Source: Thiothrix caldifontis (GTDB lineage: Bacteria; Pseudomonadota; Gammaproteobacteria; Thiotrichales; Thiotrichaceae). From it: a stretch of 64,000 bases of DNA. How positions within the stretch are numbered: position 1 is the first letter of the stretch; every line of letters starts with the position of its first letter. A program made the translations under genes and the position numbers. The notes below the pieces were generated by a model that saw nothing but the letters and a program-made list of their open reading frames with translations, had not been told where the DNA came from and searched no databases. Below, piece after piece: positions 9,461-18,648 of this stretch. The DNA is taken from contig NZ_FNQP01000001.1 in assembly GCF_900107695.1 (NCBI RefSeq), forward strand, positions 99,875-163,874, given 5' to 3'.

Positions 9461-9795
9461 GGGGTGGCGGCGAGTAGGCTGTGCATGTACAGCAAGCCAC
9501 CGTGCGGGCGATTGATCTCGGCTAGTTCGTAGATGTATTCAAACACCTCGTCCGCTTGTTCGGTGGGGACGGCGACCGTCAGCACTTCTTTTTCCGAGGT
9601 TTCGCCAATGCCGCGATAGCGTAGCGGGGTTAAACGCCCATTGCCGCGTGCGTAATGAATATCCACTGCGGTCAGCCCGCGTTCTTTGGTTAAGGCTTTG
9701 GCTACCTTCATGGCGCGACCTTTGGGCAAGATGCAGGTGATGACTTTTTGCGAAATGAGGGTAGGGGTGACACTTAACATGTTGGGCGGACTCAT
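9424..9795 (-). CDS. P-II family-like regulatory protein (second of a pair)
   Basis: A 123-residue small alpha/beta protein with the PII-like pattern: VITCILPKGRAMKVAKALT, DIHYARGNGR, then EKEVLTVAVPTEQADEVFEYIYE. The start at 9795 gives an ATGA overlap with the preceding PII-like gene and is preferred to the upstream extension. PII proteins sense adenine nucleotides and 2-oxoglutarate and usually bind a membrane transporter or enzyme. The coupled DUF1538 permease is the obvious partner. It lacks a recognisable uridylylation-site T-loop of the GlnB type, so it is not GlnB/GlnK. Confidence 0.78.
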   Translation of the reverse strand: MSPPNMLSVTPTLISQKVITCILPKGRAMKVAKALTKERGLTAVDIHYARGNGRLTPLRYRGIGETSEKEVLTVAVPTEQADEVFEYIYELAEINRPHGGLLYMHSLLAATPYTLPELPEEEV

Positions 9796-10169
9796 GAGCC
9801 TTGACGTGGGTAATCGGTGAGGCGTTCGACGATTTCGGGGGGAATGAATGTCGCGGCTTTTTCTAGCGGTGTGACCCACATAAAGCCCATGCCGGGTGTA
9901 TCCATTTTGCCAGCCAGATACATTTTCTCAAACACGCGGTCGAGCTGGTCGGTGGACACCACAATATTGATGACTTCTTTTTCCGCTTCAATGGCTAAGC
10001 CCATAATGCCGAGGCGTTCGCGCACCCCGCGCCCGCGTGCGTAGTGGATGCTTGCCCCTTGTGCGCCTGCTTCTTGGGCGGCTTTGACGATTTCATCCGC
10101 TAGACCGCGCTGCACAATCGCGGTGATCAGGGCGACATCGGTCAGGACAACAATTTCACGTTTGCTCAT
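9792..10169 (-). CDS. P-II family-like regulatory protein (first of a pair)
   Basis: A 125-residue paralogue-like protein: VALITAIVQRGLADEIVKAAQEAGAQGASIHYARGRGVRE, then EAEKEVINIVVSTDQLDRVFEKMYLAGKMDTPGMG. The IHYARGRG loop and the EKEV strand match the PII fold. It is translationally coupled on both sides by ATGA overlaps, with the DUF1538 gene upstream and the second PII-like gene downstream. Two different PII-like subunits beside one permease suggest homo- or heterotrimeric regulators of that permease; this is inferred from gene order. Confidence 0.8.
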   Translation of the reverse strand: MSKREIVVLTDVALITAIVQRGLADEIVKAAQEAGAQGASIHYARGRGVRERLGIMGLAIEAEKEVINIVVSTDQLDRVFEKMYLAGKMDTPGMGFMWVTPLEKAATFIPPEIVERLTDYPRQGS

Positions 10170-11941
10170 GCGGGTTTACCTTGGGTGGAAGCGTGTTTGG
10201 AGGCTTGGTCATAGTAACGTTGCTTGCGGTTGACTTTCCAGCGTATCCACAAGCCGGTGAGCATCACCGAGATAATCGGGCAAATCGACGCCATTGAGAG
10301 GATGCCGAAACCTTCAATCGCGTCGACCGCATTGCCCACGCCAAGCCCCATGGCTAACACCAGTGGCACGGTCACAGGGCCGGTGGTGACGCCAGCACTA
10401 TCCCAGGCGATATTGACGAATTCTTCGCTGGATAAGTGGGTGAGGATAACTGCCAGCAAATAACCTGGAATCAGCAGCCACGCCAGCGGGAAGCCGAAGA
10501 TGATTTTCGCGACTCCCAAGGCAATGCCAAACGCCACTCCAAATGATACGGCATACATCAATACCGATTTGCGAAATGCACCGTTGGTCAGCGTTTCGAC
10601 CGTCAGACCGAGGGCATTGAGGGCGGGTTCTGCCAAAGTCGCCCCAAACCCCAGCAACCACGCAAACAACAATGCCAGCGATAAACCCAGTATGGCGCTG
10701 TACAACGGGCTATGCGTCACCGCTTCAATCGCGGTGAAGGCGGCGGGAATCAGGCTGCCGGATTGCCCGCCCAATTTCGCCAAGCCATAGCTCAAACCAA
10801 GGTTGAACATGATCATGCCGATCACTGCAAGGGTGATGCCGTAGGCGATTTGACCGGGTTCTGGGAGTTTTTCCTTGAGGATTACCCACATGACCAGCAG
10901 CAAAAACAGCACCAGTGGCACAATGGCACGTAAACCAGCGATGATTTCTAGCCACGGGGTTTGGCTATACCATGCCGGTTCCAGTGCTTGCTGGGCGTGG
11001 GCGGCGGCGGCAATGATCTCGGCGGGCGTGGTGGTGAAGGCGAGATACAGCGCGAGTAATTGCACACTGAGGATCGGGAATAGCGACGCTAAGGTGACAA
11101 TGCCAAAGCCGGACAGTGACGACTGCCCTTTGCCAGCAGCGGCGGCAATGCCAATCCCCAGTGCCAGCACCAGCGGTACGGTGACAGGGCCAGTGGTGAC
11201 AGCGCCGCTATCCCACGCCAGCCCTAACGTTTTGCTGAGTTCAGGGTCAAATTGCATGAAAACGGTGAGGGCGAGAATGGGGGTGAGTGACAGGTAAATC
11301 AGCGGTTTCAGGCTCCAGCCATTGAGCAGGCGCAGTGTGCCGAGGATGGCGGCAGCACCGACGCCAATCCCGACCCCTAACACCAGCACTTCTGCCCATT
11401 CGTTGAGCATGGTGTAGAGGTAGGGGGCAGATTCGACTTGCACAATTTGTCCGGCGGCTTTCAATGCGCCAATGGCGGGTTCGGCAAAGGTGACACCAAT
11501 ACCGAGCAGAAAGACAATGCTGAGTACCACCGGCAAGGTGGCTTTGGCGGGAAGCGTATTGCCGAGTGCTTCGCCAAACGGCATCAGACCGACTTTTAAG
11601 CCTTCCATGAAAAACATCAAGCCGAGAATCACCGCGACTAAGCCGCCGGTAATCAAGCCAGCATCAGCTACCCCTTGTTGCAGCACAAAAATTTGGAACA
11701 GCATGAGGTAAAGCGCGAGCGGTACAACGGCTTGCACTTGCTCCATCAGGCGGCTGCTGATGTAGGGTTGAATCAGGCGATAAGTATCAATCCAACGCAG
11801 GTGGATTTTGGGGGCGCGGTAGGGAATTTCGCGACCATCAGCGGCGTGCCACACTTTAGGGGTAAGGTTGTTGTAGGATATTTGTTGCTGCTGAAGCGTA
11901 ATTTCGCGCACAAATGCGCCAAAGCGGATTTCAGTTGGCAT
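10166..11941 (-). CDS. DUF1538 family membrane transporter
   Basis: A 591-residue polytopic inner-membrane protein made of two DUF1538-type halves. Each half contains a GVTFAEPA/GATLAEPA motif followed about 100 residues later by AWDSGAVTTGPVTVPLVLA or its near copy AWDSAGVTTGPVTVPLVLA. This gives an inverted-repeat-like transporter layout. The N-terminal ~75 residues are soluble. AGGAAAA lies before the ATG. It is the first gene of the operon with the two PII-like proteins. The transported substrate is unknown; the PII link suggests tight control by energy or carbon/nitrogen state. Confidence 0.85.
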   Translation of the reverse strand: MPTEIRFGAFVREITLQQQQISYNNLTPKVWHAADGREIPYRAPKIHLRWIDTYRLIQPYISSRLMEQVQAVVPLALYLMLFQIFVLQQGVADAGLITGGLVAVILGLMFFMEGLKVGLMPFGEALGNTLPAKATLPVVLSIVFLLGIGVTFAEPAIGALKAAGQIVQVESAPYLYTMLNEWAEVLVLGVGIGVGAAAILGTLRLLNGWSLKPLIYLSLTPILALTVFMQFDPELSKTLGLAWDSGAVTTGPVTVPLVLALGIGIAAAAGKGQSSLSGFGIVTLASLFPILSVQLLALYLAFTTTPAEIIAAAAHAQQALEPAWYSQTPWLEIIAGLRAIVPLVLFLLLVMWVILKEKLPEPGQIAYGITLAVIGMIMFNLGLSYGLAKLGGQSGSLIPAAFTAIEAVTHSPLYSAILGLSLALLFAWLLGFGATLAEPALNALGLTVETLTNGAFRKSVLMYAVSFGVAFGIALGVAKIIFGFPLAWLLIPGYLLAVILTHLSSEEFVNIAWDSAGVTTGPVTVPLVLAMGLGVGNAVDAIEGFGILSMASICPIISVMLTGLWIRWKVNRKQRYYDQASKHASTQGKPA

Positions 11942-12035
11942 GGTTTTCCTGAATGCTGATTGGCTTGCTGCGACAATACCATAAATAAACTTGTCAACTT
12001 AATAGGTTTATTCAAGTGCTTAGGGCGGATGGGTA

Positions 12036-12659
12036 TTATGTACTGAGAAAAATATGCAGGGCGAGCACGATGAGTAAGCAACCGAGGGCGCGTTCTATCC
12101 ACTGTTGATGACGCTTTAACCAAATTAGTGTGTTTCCTTGGGAAAGTGCGGTGGCGACTAGTACATACCAACTGCCATCGACGAAAGTGATGGTGCTGAC
12201 AAAAATGGCTTTGTCCGTCAGGCTCATGGTTGCGTTGATGAAGGGGCTGAAAATCGCAAGGAAATAAAGCCCCACTTTGGGATTGAGCAAGGCGATTAAC
12301 AGACCATCGCGGGCGGCATTCCACAAGGTTGCAGATGGTTGTGGGGTGTTTGGCATGTCTGCCGCTGGCGGTGTGGCGGTAGCCGTAATGCCTTGATAGC
12401 CCAGCCATAGCAGGTAAATCGCGCCGAAGTAGCTGAGCGTTTTGAACAGTAGTGGCGATTGTTGCAACACTAGCACTAAACCGAGTACTGACAGCAGCGC
12501 GTAGCAACCCAACCCGATGGCGTGCGCAATGCCAGTGATTGCGCCGTGTAAACGCGAGTGGTTGAGGGTATTGCGCAACACCACGGCAAGGCTTGCGCCG
12601 GGGAAGATTGCACCCATTAGGCAGAGGGTGAAGAGCGAGAGCCAAGTGCTGAGTGTCAT
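12036..12659 (-). CDS. LysE/RhtB-family amino-acid exporter
   Basis: About 207 residues with six hydrophobic helices and the family pattern: MTLSTWLSLFTLCLMGAIFPGASLAVVLRNTL, GIAHAIGLG, YLLWLGYQG, LLIALLNPKVGLYFLAIF. These exporters excrete amino acids or similar metabolites. The ATG at 12659 fits the family start; a GTG at 12671 adds four residues, and neither has a clear Shine-Dalgarno sequence. It stands alone, divergent from the SEFIR-STAND gene. Confidence 0.88.
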   Translation of the reverse strand: MTLSTWLSLFTLCLMGAIFPGASLAVVLRNTLNHSRLHGAITGIAHAIGLGCYALLSVLGLVLVLQQSPLLFKTLSYFGAIYLLWLGYQGITATATPPAADMPNTPQPSATLWNAARDGLLIALLNPKVGLYFLAIFSPFINATMSLTDKAIFVSTITFVDGSWYVLVATALSQGNTLIWLKRHQQWIERALGCLLIVLALHIFLST

Positions 12660-12763
12660 GGGTTTAAACACGGGTCAAATGAAGCAGCATATTATGTTTT
12701 AAGACAATTATCCTGATAAACGGTATTATCAAGCCCATTGTAAAGTGAACAGGACTTGCTCAC

Positions 12764-15661
12764 ATGACCAGGGTTTTCATCAGTTACAGCCACGATTCGG
12801 ACGCACACCGCGATTTTGTCCGGGGTTTGTCCGACCGTTTGCGCACGGATGGGCTGGAGTGTCTGATTGACCAATACATCAACGGCTTTCCTCCCGAAGG
12901 TTGGCAATGCTGGATGGAAAACCAGATCGAAGCGGCTGATTTTGTGCTGCTGGTTTGCACCGAAACCTATTTGCGGCGCTATCGCAAGCAGGAAACGGAG
13001 GGCGGACGTGGCGTGACATTTGAAGGCGTGGTCATCTCGCAAGTGCTGTACGATCACTATTACCACAACACCAAATTCATTCCGGTGGTTCCGCAACAGG
13101 GCAAGCCGGAGCATGTGCCGATCCCGCTGAAACAGTACAGCACTTACCGCCTGCCGGAAGATTACGAAACGCTGTATCGCCTGCTGACCAATCAAGCGCA
13201 ATTCCTACCCACGCCGTTGGGTGAAATACGCCCGCCATCCCTGTTAAGCCGCTGGTTTGGTGGCAAAAAGCCTGCTCCAACCAGCGCGGCGAATACAGCG
13301 ATTGCCGTTTACGACCAGCGTTTCCCCGTGACTGACAATAACGCGATGGTGGGGCGGGAGCAGATGCTTGCGCAACTCAACCAGTATTGGGAACAGCATT
13401 CGGTGCGGGTGGTGGTATTGCAGGCGTGGGGCGGGGTTGGCAAAACCGCGCTGGTCAATTTGTGGCGGGAACATCTGCGTTTGGCTGCGGATACGGCGTA
13501 TGCCCCGCAACGGATTTACTGCTGGTCGTTCCAGAATCAGGGGAGCGAGCGGGCGCAAACCAGTTCAGGCCAGTTTTTTAGTCACGCTTTGGCATGGTTT
13601 GGCGCGGAACAGCAAAAATTCAGTTCCGAATACGACAAAGGGGTGTATCTCGCCAAGCTGATCAATACCCAGCGCAGCCTGTTGGTGCTGGATGGTCTGG
13701 AGGTGTTCCAGCCGTGGAATAGCGTGCAGGAATTAAAACATCAGCTCAACGATTTGGCGCTGTTGGGTTTGCTGAAAACCTTGGCGCAAGTCAATCTTGG
13801 CTTGTGCGTGATCACCACCCGCCAAGCACTGGATAAACGCTTGCTGGAACATGGCGGGGTGGTGGAGCGCCAACTCAGCAACCTGCCCATGCAGGCGGCG
13901 GTGCAATTGTTACAAAATGCCGGAATCAAGGGCAAAGCAGCGCAACTGGAGCCAGTGGTAAAGCAATACCAGCGCCATGCCTACAGTTTAGTATTGCTGG
14001 CAAGTTACCTGAAGACCTACGCACAGGGCGACATCCGGCGGCTGGATACGCTGCCTCCGCTGCTGGATGATGACAGCGAAGCCAACTGGCAGGGGCGGCA
14101 AATCATGTTCGCCTATGCCGATGCGCTCAATGGCAAGGAAGAGCTGGGCTTGCTGTACGTGGTATCGGTGTTTGAGCAAGCGGTGGAACGCGGGTTGATC
14201 CTTGAGCTGATCCGCGCCTTGAAAGCAGGCGGCTACCAGACTGCCCTGAACAAACTTACCCTTACCCGGCTGGATGAACCGCAACGCTGGGCAGCCTGTT
14301 GTGGGCGCTTGTGCAAACAAGGTTTGTTGCTGGGCAATAGTGATGAATGGCTGGATTTGCATCCGCTGGTACGTGACTTTTTCCGCCGTGAGTTTGTGCA
14401 GCGGCATGGTGGGATCAAAAGGATCATCCATCTGGAACTGTATGCCTACTACAAAGCCCTGCCGGAGAAGGAGTTGCCCGATACGCTGGAAGAAATGCAG
14501 CCGTTGTTTAGCGCGGTGGCGCATGGGTGTGCGGCGGGGTTGCATCAGCAGGCGTTGCATGAGATTTACTGGCCTCGTATCCAACGTAGCGGTCAGGTTT
14601 ACATCTGCAATAATCTCGGTGCTTTCAGCGATGACCTCGCTACCGTAGCGCACTTCTTCACGACCCCGTGGCATACCCCCGTAGCGGGTTTGCAGGAAAT
14701 GTGGCAAGCCGGAGTAGTACAGGGCTGGGCAGGCTTCAGCTTACGCGCCTTGGGGCGGCTGCGTGAGGCACTGGAACCGATGCAGGCAAACATCGAAATG
14801 TCGGTGCAACAAGAAAACTGGATAGAAGCGGCGAAAGGAGCCAGCAACCTCAGCGAACTGCAACTCACCCTCGGCGATGTGGCGCAAGCGGTGGAGAGCG
14901 GCGCACGCAGCAGCCGCTACGCCGACCAGTCCGGGGATATGTTCCATCGCATGAGCAAACGTACCACCCACGCCGATGCCCTGCATCAGGCAGGGGACAC
15001 CGCCGTCGCCCTTGCCCTGTTCCGGGAAGCGGAGCAACTCCAGCAGGAACGCGAACCTGAGTTCCCGCGCCTGTATTCGCTGCAAGGTTTTCGCTACTGC
15101 GACCTGCTGCTGACGCAGGGCAGCACTGCGGAGGTGCTGGAGCGGGCGGAATATGATTTGGATTGCTGGACAAATCATTTTAGCAATGGAAGTTTGCTGG
15201 ATTTTTCACTACCAAAACTCACCATCGGATGCGCCCATCTGCAACAACTCTTACTCCCCTCTACCTCCGGGAGAGGGGCTGGGGGTGAGGGTCTTCACTG
15301 GTTGGAGCAGGCTGTCGCTGGTTTGCGAGCATCAGGATACCAGCAGATGATGCCACTCGGTCTGCTCGCCCGCGCTGCGCTGCACCGCCACACCCGCGAC
15401 TTCGCCCGCGCCCGGCAGGACTTGCAGGAAGTGTTCGACATCGCCGACGGCAGCGGGATGCGGCTGCATTTGACGGATTATCATTTGGAGATGGCGCGGT
15501 TGTTGGTGGCGGAGGCGAAGACCCTCACCCCAACCCCTCTCCCAGAGGTAGAGGGGCTTCAAGAACATATCTCCAAAGCTGCGAAACTGATTGAAGAAAC
15601 CGGCTACCACCGCCGCGACCCCGAACTCGCTGCCCTGCAAGGACTCGCCCATGACCGCTAA
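12764..15661 (+). CDS. SEFIR domain-STAND NTPase-TPR protein
   Basis: A 965-residue three-part signalling protein. Residues 1-~150 form a SEFIR (TIR-like) domain: RVFISYSHDSDAHRDFV, LIDQYINGFPPEGWQCWM, VLLVCTETYL. Residues ~200-430 form a STAND/NB-ARC-type NTPase with Walker A GGVGKTA at ~223 and Walker B LLVLDGLEVF. A helical, TPR-like C-terminal half follows from ~600. In bacteria such proteins are conflict or death-type switches that sense a cue with the repeats. Two in-frame interspersed repeat copies (15256-15296 and 15517-15556) interrupt the C-terminal part. The yciA start lies 11 nt inside its end. The trigger and effector reaction are unknown. Confidence 0.85.
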   Translation: MTRVFISYSHDSDAHRDFVRGLSDRLRTDGLECLIDQYINGFPPEGWQCWMENQIEAADFVLLVCTETYLRRYRKQETEGGRGVTFEGVVISQVLYDHYYHNTKFIPVVPQQGKPEHVPIPLKQYSTYRLPEDYETLYRLLTNQAQFLPTPLGEIRPPSLLSRWFGGKKPAPTSAANTAIAVYDQRFPVTDNNAMVGREQMLAQLNQYWEQHSVRVVVLQAWGGVGKTALVNLWREHLRLAADTAYAPQRIYCWSFQNQGSERAQTSSGQFFSHALAWFGAEQQKFSSEYDKGVYLAKLINTQRSLLVLDGLEVFQPWNSVQELKHQLNDLALLGLLKTLAQVNLGLCVITTRQALDKRLLEHGGVVERQLSNLPMQAAVQLLQNAGIKGKAAQLEPVVKQYQRHAYSLVLLASYLKTYAQGDIRRLDTLPPLLDDDSEANWQGRQIMFAYADALNGKEELGLLYVVSVFEQAVERGLILELIRALKAGGYQTALNKLTLTRLDEPQRWAACCGRLCKQGLLLGNSDEWLDLHPLVRDFFRREFVQRHGGIKRIIHLELYAYYKALPEKELPDTLEEMQPLFSAVAHGCAAGLHQQALHEIYWPRIQRSGQVYICNNLGAFSDDLATVAHFFTTPWHTPVAGLQEMWQAGVVQGWAGFSLRALGRLREALEPMQANIEMSVQQENWIEAAKGASNLSELQLTLGDVAQAVESGARSSRYADQSGDMFHRMSKRTTHADALHQAGDTAVALALFREAEQLQQEREPEFPRLYSLQGFRYCDLLLTQGSTAEVLERAEYDLDCWTNHFSNGSLLDFSLPKLTIGCAHLQQLLLPSTSGRGAGGEGLHWLEQAVAGLRASGYQQMMPLGLLARAALHRHTRDFARARQDLQEVFDIADGSGMRLHLTDYHLEMARLLVAEAKTLTPTPLPEVEGLQEHISKAAKLIEETGYHRRDPELAALQGLAHDR
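15256..15296 (+). repeat. interspersed G-rich repeat, copy 1 (inside the STAND gene)
   Basis: A 41-bp element running from CCCCTCTACCTCCGGGAG to GGGTGAGGGTCTTC, translated in frame as PSTSGRGAGGEG. Its reverse-complement copy is 221 bp further on. It belongs to the widespread type of repeat whose other frame encodes LPPGEGLGVRV-like peptides. Confidence 0.75.
15517..15556 (-). repeat. interspersed G-rich repeat, copy 2 (inverted)
   Basis: A 40-bp reverse-complement copy of the element at 15256-15296, differing by two substitutions and one missing G. It is translated in frame as KTLTPTPLPEVEG within the same STAND protein. Confidence 0.75.
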
Positions 15662-16043
15662 CACCCCCCACCCACGCGGAACTCTGATCCTACGCACCCT
15701 CGCCATGCCCAAGGACACCAATCCCAACGGCGACATCTTCGGCGGCTGGATTCTCTCGCAGATGGATATGGCAGGCGGCATCCTCGCCAAGGAGATTGCC
15801 AAAGGCCGGATAGTGACGGTGGCGGTCAATAGCATGAAATTCATCCGCCCGGTGAATGTTGGTGACGTGGTGTGCTGCTACGGTGATGTGGTGAAAACCG
15901 GCACGACTTCGATCACCCTGCACCTGCAAGTGTGGGTCAAACCACTGTGGCACGGCAGCGAAACCGAACTGCGCTGGCAAGTAACCGAAGCCGATTTCAC
16001 CTACGTCGCCATTGACGCAGACGGTAACAAACGCCCGCTGTAA
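15651..16043 (+). CDS. yciA: YciA-type acyl-CoA thioesterase
   Basis: A 130-residue hot-dog fold thioesterase that hydrolyses short- and medium-chain acyl-CoAs. The family signature is MPKDTNPNGDIFGGWILSQMDMAGG, with the catalytic Asp in SQMD, followed by NSMKFIRPVNVGDVV. The start at 15651 is chosen because homology begins at RGTLILRTLAMP; this places the ATG 11 nt inside the end of the STAND gene, in another frame. The overlap suggests co-transcription, but no functional link is implied. Confidence 0.93.
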   Translation: MTANTPHPRGTLILRTLAMPKDTNPNGDIFGGWILSQMDMAGGILAKEIAKGRIVTVAVNSMKFIRPVNVGDVVCCYGDVVKTGTTSITLHLQVWVKPLWHGSETELRWQVTEADFTYVAIDADGNKRPL

Positions 16044-16046
16044 GCC

Positions 16047-16781
16047 TCAGCCGCTCTTCGTCCACTCCGGCAGGCGTTGCATCGCGCCCTTCATCTCCGC
16101 ATGGATCGCCTTGTACCCCGGCGCAAACCCTGCCACCAGCGCCCAAAACCGCTTGGAATGGTTCATTTCTACCGTATGGCACAGTTCATGGATCAGCGTA
16201 TAGCGCACCCAGTCCGGCGGCAACAGCACCAGCTTGGCATTCAGGTTGATATTGCCGCTGCTCGAACAGCTTCCCCAGCGGCTTTGCTGGTGTTTGACGC
16301 TGTAGTTGCTGTAATGCAGCCCCGTTTCTGCCGCCAGTTGCTGTAACTGCTTGCCCAAATGAATGTTTGCATAGCCGCGTAGCCAGTGGCGTAGTGCCAG
16401 TTGGCAATGTTCCGGGTTACTGATTGCCCCAGAAAGGGTCAGGGTTTGGTTTGCCACATAATCCAGCCCAATATTTTTACGGGCAGTCGGGGTATAAATA
16501 ACCCGCAAACTTTCGTCGTTTGCCAGCAATTCTAACCGTTCGGGCAGCGGGGAATCGCTCGTCGCGGGGGGAATCTCGCGCTCGATTTTGTCCAAAGTGG
16601 TGGCAACCCATGTCCGTTGGCTATCGACCCAATCCTGTACTTGGCGCGTCCCGATGCCCAGCGGTTGCGTTACCACCAGCCCTTTATCGGGGTGCAATTG
16701 CATCCGCAAATACTTCGCCCGCGCCGATTGCCGCACCTCATAATCCAGCACCCGCCCATCCACCAAGGTCAACCGTCCCAT
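16047..16781 (-). CDS. DUF45/YgjP-like zinc metallopeptidase
   Basis: A 244-residue M48-like metal-dependent hydrolase. The zinc site is [16 protein letters not shown] (HExxH with a downstream His) at ~205. The typical [24 protein letters not shown] precedes it. The N-terminal half is the usual beta-rich DUF45 segment ([22 protein letters not shown]). The biological substrate of the family is not established. It converges with yciA, and 98 bp separate its start from that of argS. Confidence 0.9.
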   Translation of the reverse strand: MGRLTLVDGRVLDYEVRQSARAKYLRMQLHPDKGLVVTQPLGIGTRQVQDWVDSQRTWVATTLDKIEREIPPATSDSPLPERLELLANDESLRVIYTPTARKNIGLDYVANQTLTLSGAISNPEHCQLALRHWLRGYANIHLGKQLQQLAAETGLHYSNYSVKHQQSRWGSCSSSGNINLNAKLVLLPPDWVRYTLIHELCHTVEMNHSKRFWALVAGFAPGYKAIHAEMKGAMQRLPEWTKSG

Positions 16782-16879
16782 TCTGCCAATCCTTCAATCC
16801 TGAGAATCCTCGTTCAGAAAGTGGATTCTACCCCGCAACCCGCCTAAAATCCCCCTTTTGCCCACACCCGAAGAGTCTG

Positions 16880-18643
16880 ATGAATATTCGCCAACTGCTT
16901 GATGACCGCATTACCGCCGCGCTGCACACACTCGGCGCACCTGACACCGTGACCGCCATTGTGAAACCTTCCGCCCGCCCCGAATTCGGCGACTACCAAG
17001 CCAATGGCGTAATGGCAGCCGCCAAGCAATTGAAAACCAACCCGCGAGAACTGGCGACGCGCTTGCTGGAAACGCTGGATTTGTCTGACCTCGCCGACAA
17101 GCTCGAAGTTGCAGGCCCCGGTTTTATCAACATCCACCTAAAGAATACGTGGTTGAGCGAGGTGTTGGGGGGAGGGCGTATGCAATACGCCCCTACGGAA
17201 GATGGTAGGGGCGTATTGCATACGCCCTCTTCACAAACCATCGTCGTCGATTACTCCGGCCCCAACCTAGCCAAAGAAATGCACGTCGGCCACCTGCGCT
17301 CCACCATCATCGGTGATGCCGTCGCCCGCGTACTCGAATTCCAAGGCCACACCGTCATTCGCCAAAACCACGTCGGCGATTGGGGAACACAATTCGGGAT
17401 GCTGATTGCGCACATGGTCAGCATTGCCGGGCAAAACGGCGGGGTGAGCAGCGTCGAACCCCAACTTGCCGACCTCGAAACCTTCTATCGCGAAGCTAAA
17501 CGGCGTTTCGATGCCGAACCCGCGTTTGCCGATGCGGCACGTAACTACGTGGTGAAACTGCAAGCCGGTGACGCAGAATGTCATGTACTGTGGCAACAAT
17601 TCATCGACATTTCCTTGCACCATTGCGAAGAGGTTTACGAACGTTTGGGCGTTTCCCTGACCCGTGCGGATGTGATGCCGGAAAGCGCCTACAACGCTGA
17701 TTTACCGAACATTGTCAGCGACTTACAAGAGCAAGGCTTACTGGTGGAAGATCAGGGTGCACAATGTGCATTCCTCGACGAATTCAAAAACAAAGACGGC
17801 AGCATTACGCCGATTATTGTGCAGAAAACCGGCGGCGGCTATTTGTATGCGACCACTGACCTTGCGGCGTTGCGTTACCGTAGCGGTGTGCTGAACATCG
17901 ACCGCGCTTTGTATTTCACCGATGCCCGCCAAGCGTTGCATTTTCAGCAAGTGTTCCTGTTGGCGCGTAAAGCGGGATTTGTGCGCGAAGGCGTGTCACT
18001 GGAACACATGCCGTTCGGCAATATGCTGGGCGAAGATGGCAAACCGTTCAAGACTCGTACCGGCGGCACGGTGAAGCTGGTGGATTTGTTGGTGGAGGCG
18101 GAAGAACGTGCGTTCACCCTCGTCACCGACAAGAACCCAGAATTGGCTGACGCGGAACGTCATGAGATTGCGCGTACTGTTGGCATCGGCGCGGTCAAAT
18201 ACGCTGATTTGTCCAAAAACCGTAACTCGGATTACATCTTCAATTGGGAAACCATGCTGAGCTTCGAGGGCAATACTGCGCCGTATTTGCAATACGCCTA
18301 CGCCCGCATCAAGAGCATTTTCCGTCGTGCTGGTGTGGATGCGGAGGTGATCAGCTCCTCCATTTCGCTGCATGAAGTGGCTGAACGTGCCTTGGCGATG
18401 AAGCTGCTGCAATTCACCGAAGCAACCGATAGCGTGGCGAAAGAGGGTTTGCCGAACCATCTTTGTACGTATTTGTATGAGTTGGCGGGAAATTTCATGA
18501 GCTTTTATGAAGCCTGCCCGATCTTGAAAGAGGGTGTGGCGGAAGAGGTGCGTGCGAGCCGTTTGCACTTAGCAAATCTCACCGCGCAAACCCTGCAAAC
18601 CGGCTTGGGTTTGCTGGGGATTGGGGTGTTGGAGCGGATGTAA
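16880..18643 (+). CDS. argS: arginyl-tRNA synthetase
   Basis: A 587-residue class I synthetase that charges tRNA-Arg. The HIGH-like motif is in [16 protein letters not shown], preceded by IVVDYS. The C-terminal anticodon domain includes [23 protein letters not shown]-type sequence and ends at [13 protein letters not shown]. The start at 16880 (MNIRQLLDD) is the family start; the frame continues upstream but that part is shadow sequence. An in-frame palindromic element (17173-17228) adds the loop [18 protein letters not shown] just before the VVDYS strand, in place of the shorter linker of E. coli ArgS. The last 52 nt recur downstream (see the repeats). Confidence 0.97.
   Translation: MNIRQLLDDRITAALHTLGAPDTVTAIVKPSARPEFGDYQANGVMAAAKQLKTNPRELATRLLETLDLSDLADKLEVAGPGFINIHLKNTWLSEVLGGGRMQYAPTEDGRGVLHTPSSQTIVVDYSGPNLAKEMHVGHLRSTIIGDAVARVLEFQGHTVIRQNHVGDWGTQFGMLIAHMVSIAGQNGGVSSVEPQLADLETFYREAKRRFDAEPAFADAARNYVVKLQAGDAECHVLWQQFIDISLHHCEEVYERLGVSLTRADVMPESAYNADLPNIVSDLQEQGLLVEDQGAQCAFLDEFKNKDGSITPIIVQKTGGGYLYATTDLAALRYRSGVLNIDRALYFTDARQALHFQQVFLLARKAGFVREGVSLEHMPFGNMLGEDGKPFKTRTGGTVKLVDLLVEAEERAFTLVTDKNPELADAERHEIARTVGIGAVKYADLSKNRNSDYIFNWETMLSFEGNTAPYLQYAYARIKSIFRRAGVDAEVISSSISLHEVAERALAMKLLQFTEATDSVAKEGLPNHLCTYLYELAGNFMSFYEACPILKEGVAEEVRASRLHLANLTAQTLQTGLGLLGIGVLERM
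17173..17228. repeat. palindromic element inside argS
   Basis: Two perfectly complementary 24-nt arms (17173-17196 and 17205-17228) flank the 8-nt loop GGAAGATG. Each arm is itself nearly palindromic (GGGCGTAT-GCA-ATACGCCC). It is translated in frame as part of ArgS. The form is that of a REP/MITE-like mobile palindrome. Confidence 0.9.
18592..18643 (+). repeat. direct repeat copy 1 (3' end of argS)
   Basis: The last 52 nt of argS including its TAA. It recurs at 19231-19280, and its final 21 nt recur exactly at 19982-20002. The minus-strand brnA stop lies 5 nt further on. Confidence 0.85.
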
Positions 18644-18648
18644 GGTTA

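Noticed and set aside
11981-12012. AATAAAC/GTTTATT inverted repeat between the DUF1538 and lysE genes
   Set aside because: A 7-bp AT-rich match with no GC core or T run; expected by chance in this AT-rich gap.
16520-16879. Upstream extension of argS by 120 codons
   Set aside because: It lies opposite the metallopeptidase gene, has non-ArgS sequence, and the family start MNIRQLL is at 16880.
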